NCBI GenBank assembly: GCA_003554375.1 | Contig: PWGF01000540.1 | Coordinates: 1 to 6,264, forward strand | Reading direction: 5' to 3' | Length of the DNA: 6,264 nt | From: Spirochaetaceae bacterium | GTDB lineage: Bacteria > Spirochaetota > Spirochaetia > DSM-27196 > SKKC01 | In this document: positions 5,757-6,264 of the stretch, one piece after another | Position numbering within the stretch: position 1 is the first letter of the stretch | Layout of the letters: each line of letters begins with the position of its first letter | Position numbers and translations under genes: made by a program | The notes under the pieces: model-generated | What the model saw: only the letters and a program-made list of their open reading frames with translations | Database searches by the model: none | Told to the model about the DNA's origin: nothing

Positions 5757-6264
5757 TTGCATGACGCTGTTGGGATAATCGGGGTAGGTACGATGGGCCG
5801 GATCGTACTGGAGCGGGTGATTCGTGAGGGATATCGCGTTACTGCTACAGACATCACCAGCGGAGCACGGGAGTACGCAGTCAGTCTCGGTGCCGAATTC
5901 GTTTCGTCCCCTCGGGAAGTGGCCGAGCACGCGGATTGGATAATACTGTCACTGCCTGGGCCGGAGGCAGTCATCGAGGTCGTGACCGGAGATAGAGGCC
6001 TTGTTGGTGCTCTAGAGAAACGACATGTTGTTATAGACACCAGTACCGTGGCTCCTGGGACCGCAAGGCAGGTCTCAGAGTGGTGTGATGCTCGGCAGGC
6101 GGGCTTCATCGATGCTCCAATATTGGGAAGACCCGCCACGGTTGGGAATTGGATGCTGCCGGTAGGAGGCGACGCCGATCTAGTGGAGCGGGCGCGACCA
6201 TTGCTGCTTACCTTTGCCGGCAACGTGATCAGGGTGGGTGACGTCGGGGCGGGGCATACGGTGA
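5757..6264 (+). CDS. 3-hydroxyisobutyrate dehydrogenase-family NAD(P)-dependent oxidoreductase (partial, 3' end beyond window)
   Basis: The first 169 codons are visible, roughly the Rossmann half of a family usually near 290 residues. VGIIGVGTMG (5-14) is the dinucleotide loop (GxGxxG at 9-14). D32 at the end of the second strand (TATDIT) suggests NAD rather than NADP. DTSTVAPGTAR (94-104) is the family's substrate-contact segment. The next substrate segment, normally DAPVSGG, reads DAPILGRPATVG (119-130). GDVGAGHTV (161-169) leads into the expected catalytic Lys; the last base, A, is consistent with a Lys codon there. It would oxidise a beta-hydroxy acid or reduce the matching aldehyde or keto compound. 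Relatives include hydroxyisobutyrate, tartronate-semialdehyde and sulfolactaldehyde enzymes; which one is not resolvable. The start is TTG 5757, two bases after the previous stop. GTG 5751, overlapping that stop by four bases, is the alternative. Confidence 0.9.
   Translation, partial: MHDAVGIIGVGTMGRIVLERVIREGYRVTATDITSGAREYAVSLGAEFVSSPREVAEHADWIILSLPGPEAVIEVVTGDRGLVGALEKRHVVIDTSTVAPGTARQVSEWCDARQAGFIDAPILGRPATVGNWMLPVGGDADLVERARPLLLTFAGNVIRVGDVGAGHTV

Noticed and set aside
1..6264. CRISPR array, tRNA or rRNA gene, insertion sequence or phage element
   Set aside because: No regularly spaced repeats, cloverleaf, rRNA core sequence, transposase or long terminal inverted repeats were found; from 495 onward the window is nearly continuous metabolic coding sequence.

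Overview
This window looks like part of a carbohydrate or polyol uptake and catabolism operon from a free-living bacterium of moderate G+C content. I suspect a member of the Spirochaetota (Spirochaeta-like). The main clue is the start of the solute-binding protein: a Sec signal peptide ending VWA, followed at once by RGEQEEP. That style ('...FANG/WARG' plus an acidic run) is familiar from spirochaete sugar-binding proteins. This taxonomic call is inference from recall, not from a search.

Layout. Bases 1-111 probably hold the last 36 codons of an upstream gene that I cannot identify securely. Bases 112-494 are non-coding and regulatory: several short inverted and direct repeats, a near-consensus sigma-70-type promoter (TTGACT, 17 bp, GATAAT at 370-398), and a roughly 90-base leader ending in a strong ribosome binding site. 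From 495 to the right edge, five genes run on the + strand with very short gaps: a family 1 extracellular solute-binding protein (495-1895), a MalF/UgpA-type permease (1951-2916), a MalG/UgpE-type permease (2939-3781), a 653-residue alkaline phosphatase superfamily metalloenzyme without a signal peptide (3793-5754), and the first 169 codons of a 3-hydroxyisobutyrate dehydrogenase-type oxidoreductase (5757 to beyond 6264). Gaps are 55, 22, 11 and 2 bases, so this is very likely one transcription unit.

How the genes may work together. The binding protein captures a ligand in the periplasm and the two permeases form its channel. No ATPase gene is visible, so it lies elsewhere or downstream. The ligand would then meet a cytoplasmic AP-superfamily enzyme with a complete two-metal site and a Thr nucleophile (D14, T53, D360, H364, D419, H420, H606), and a dehydrogenase that probably uses NAD. 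One model is import of a phosphorylated or otherwise esterified polyol, sugar or sugar acid, followed by hydrolysis (or phosphoryl transfer) and oxidation. The ligand is not determined by the sequence. The most noteworthy points are this pairing of transporter, intracellular AP enzyme and dehydrogenase, the Gly-to-Arg change in the EAA loop of the first permease, and the variant substrate loop in the dehydrogenase.
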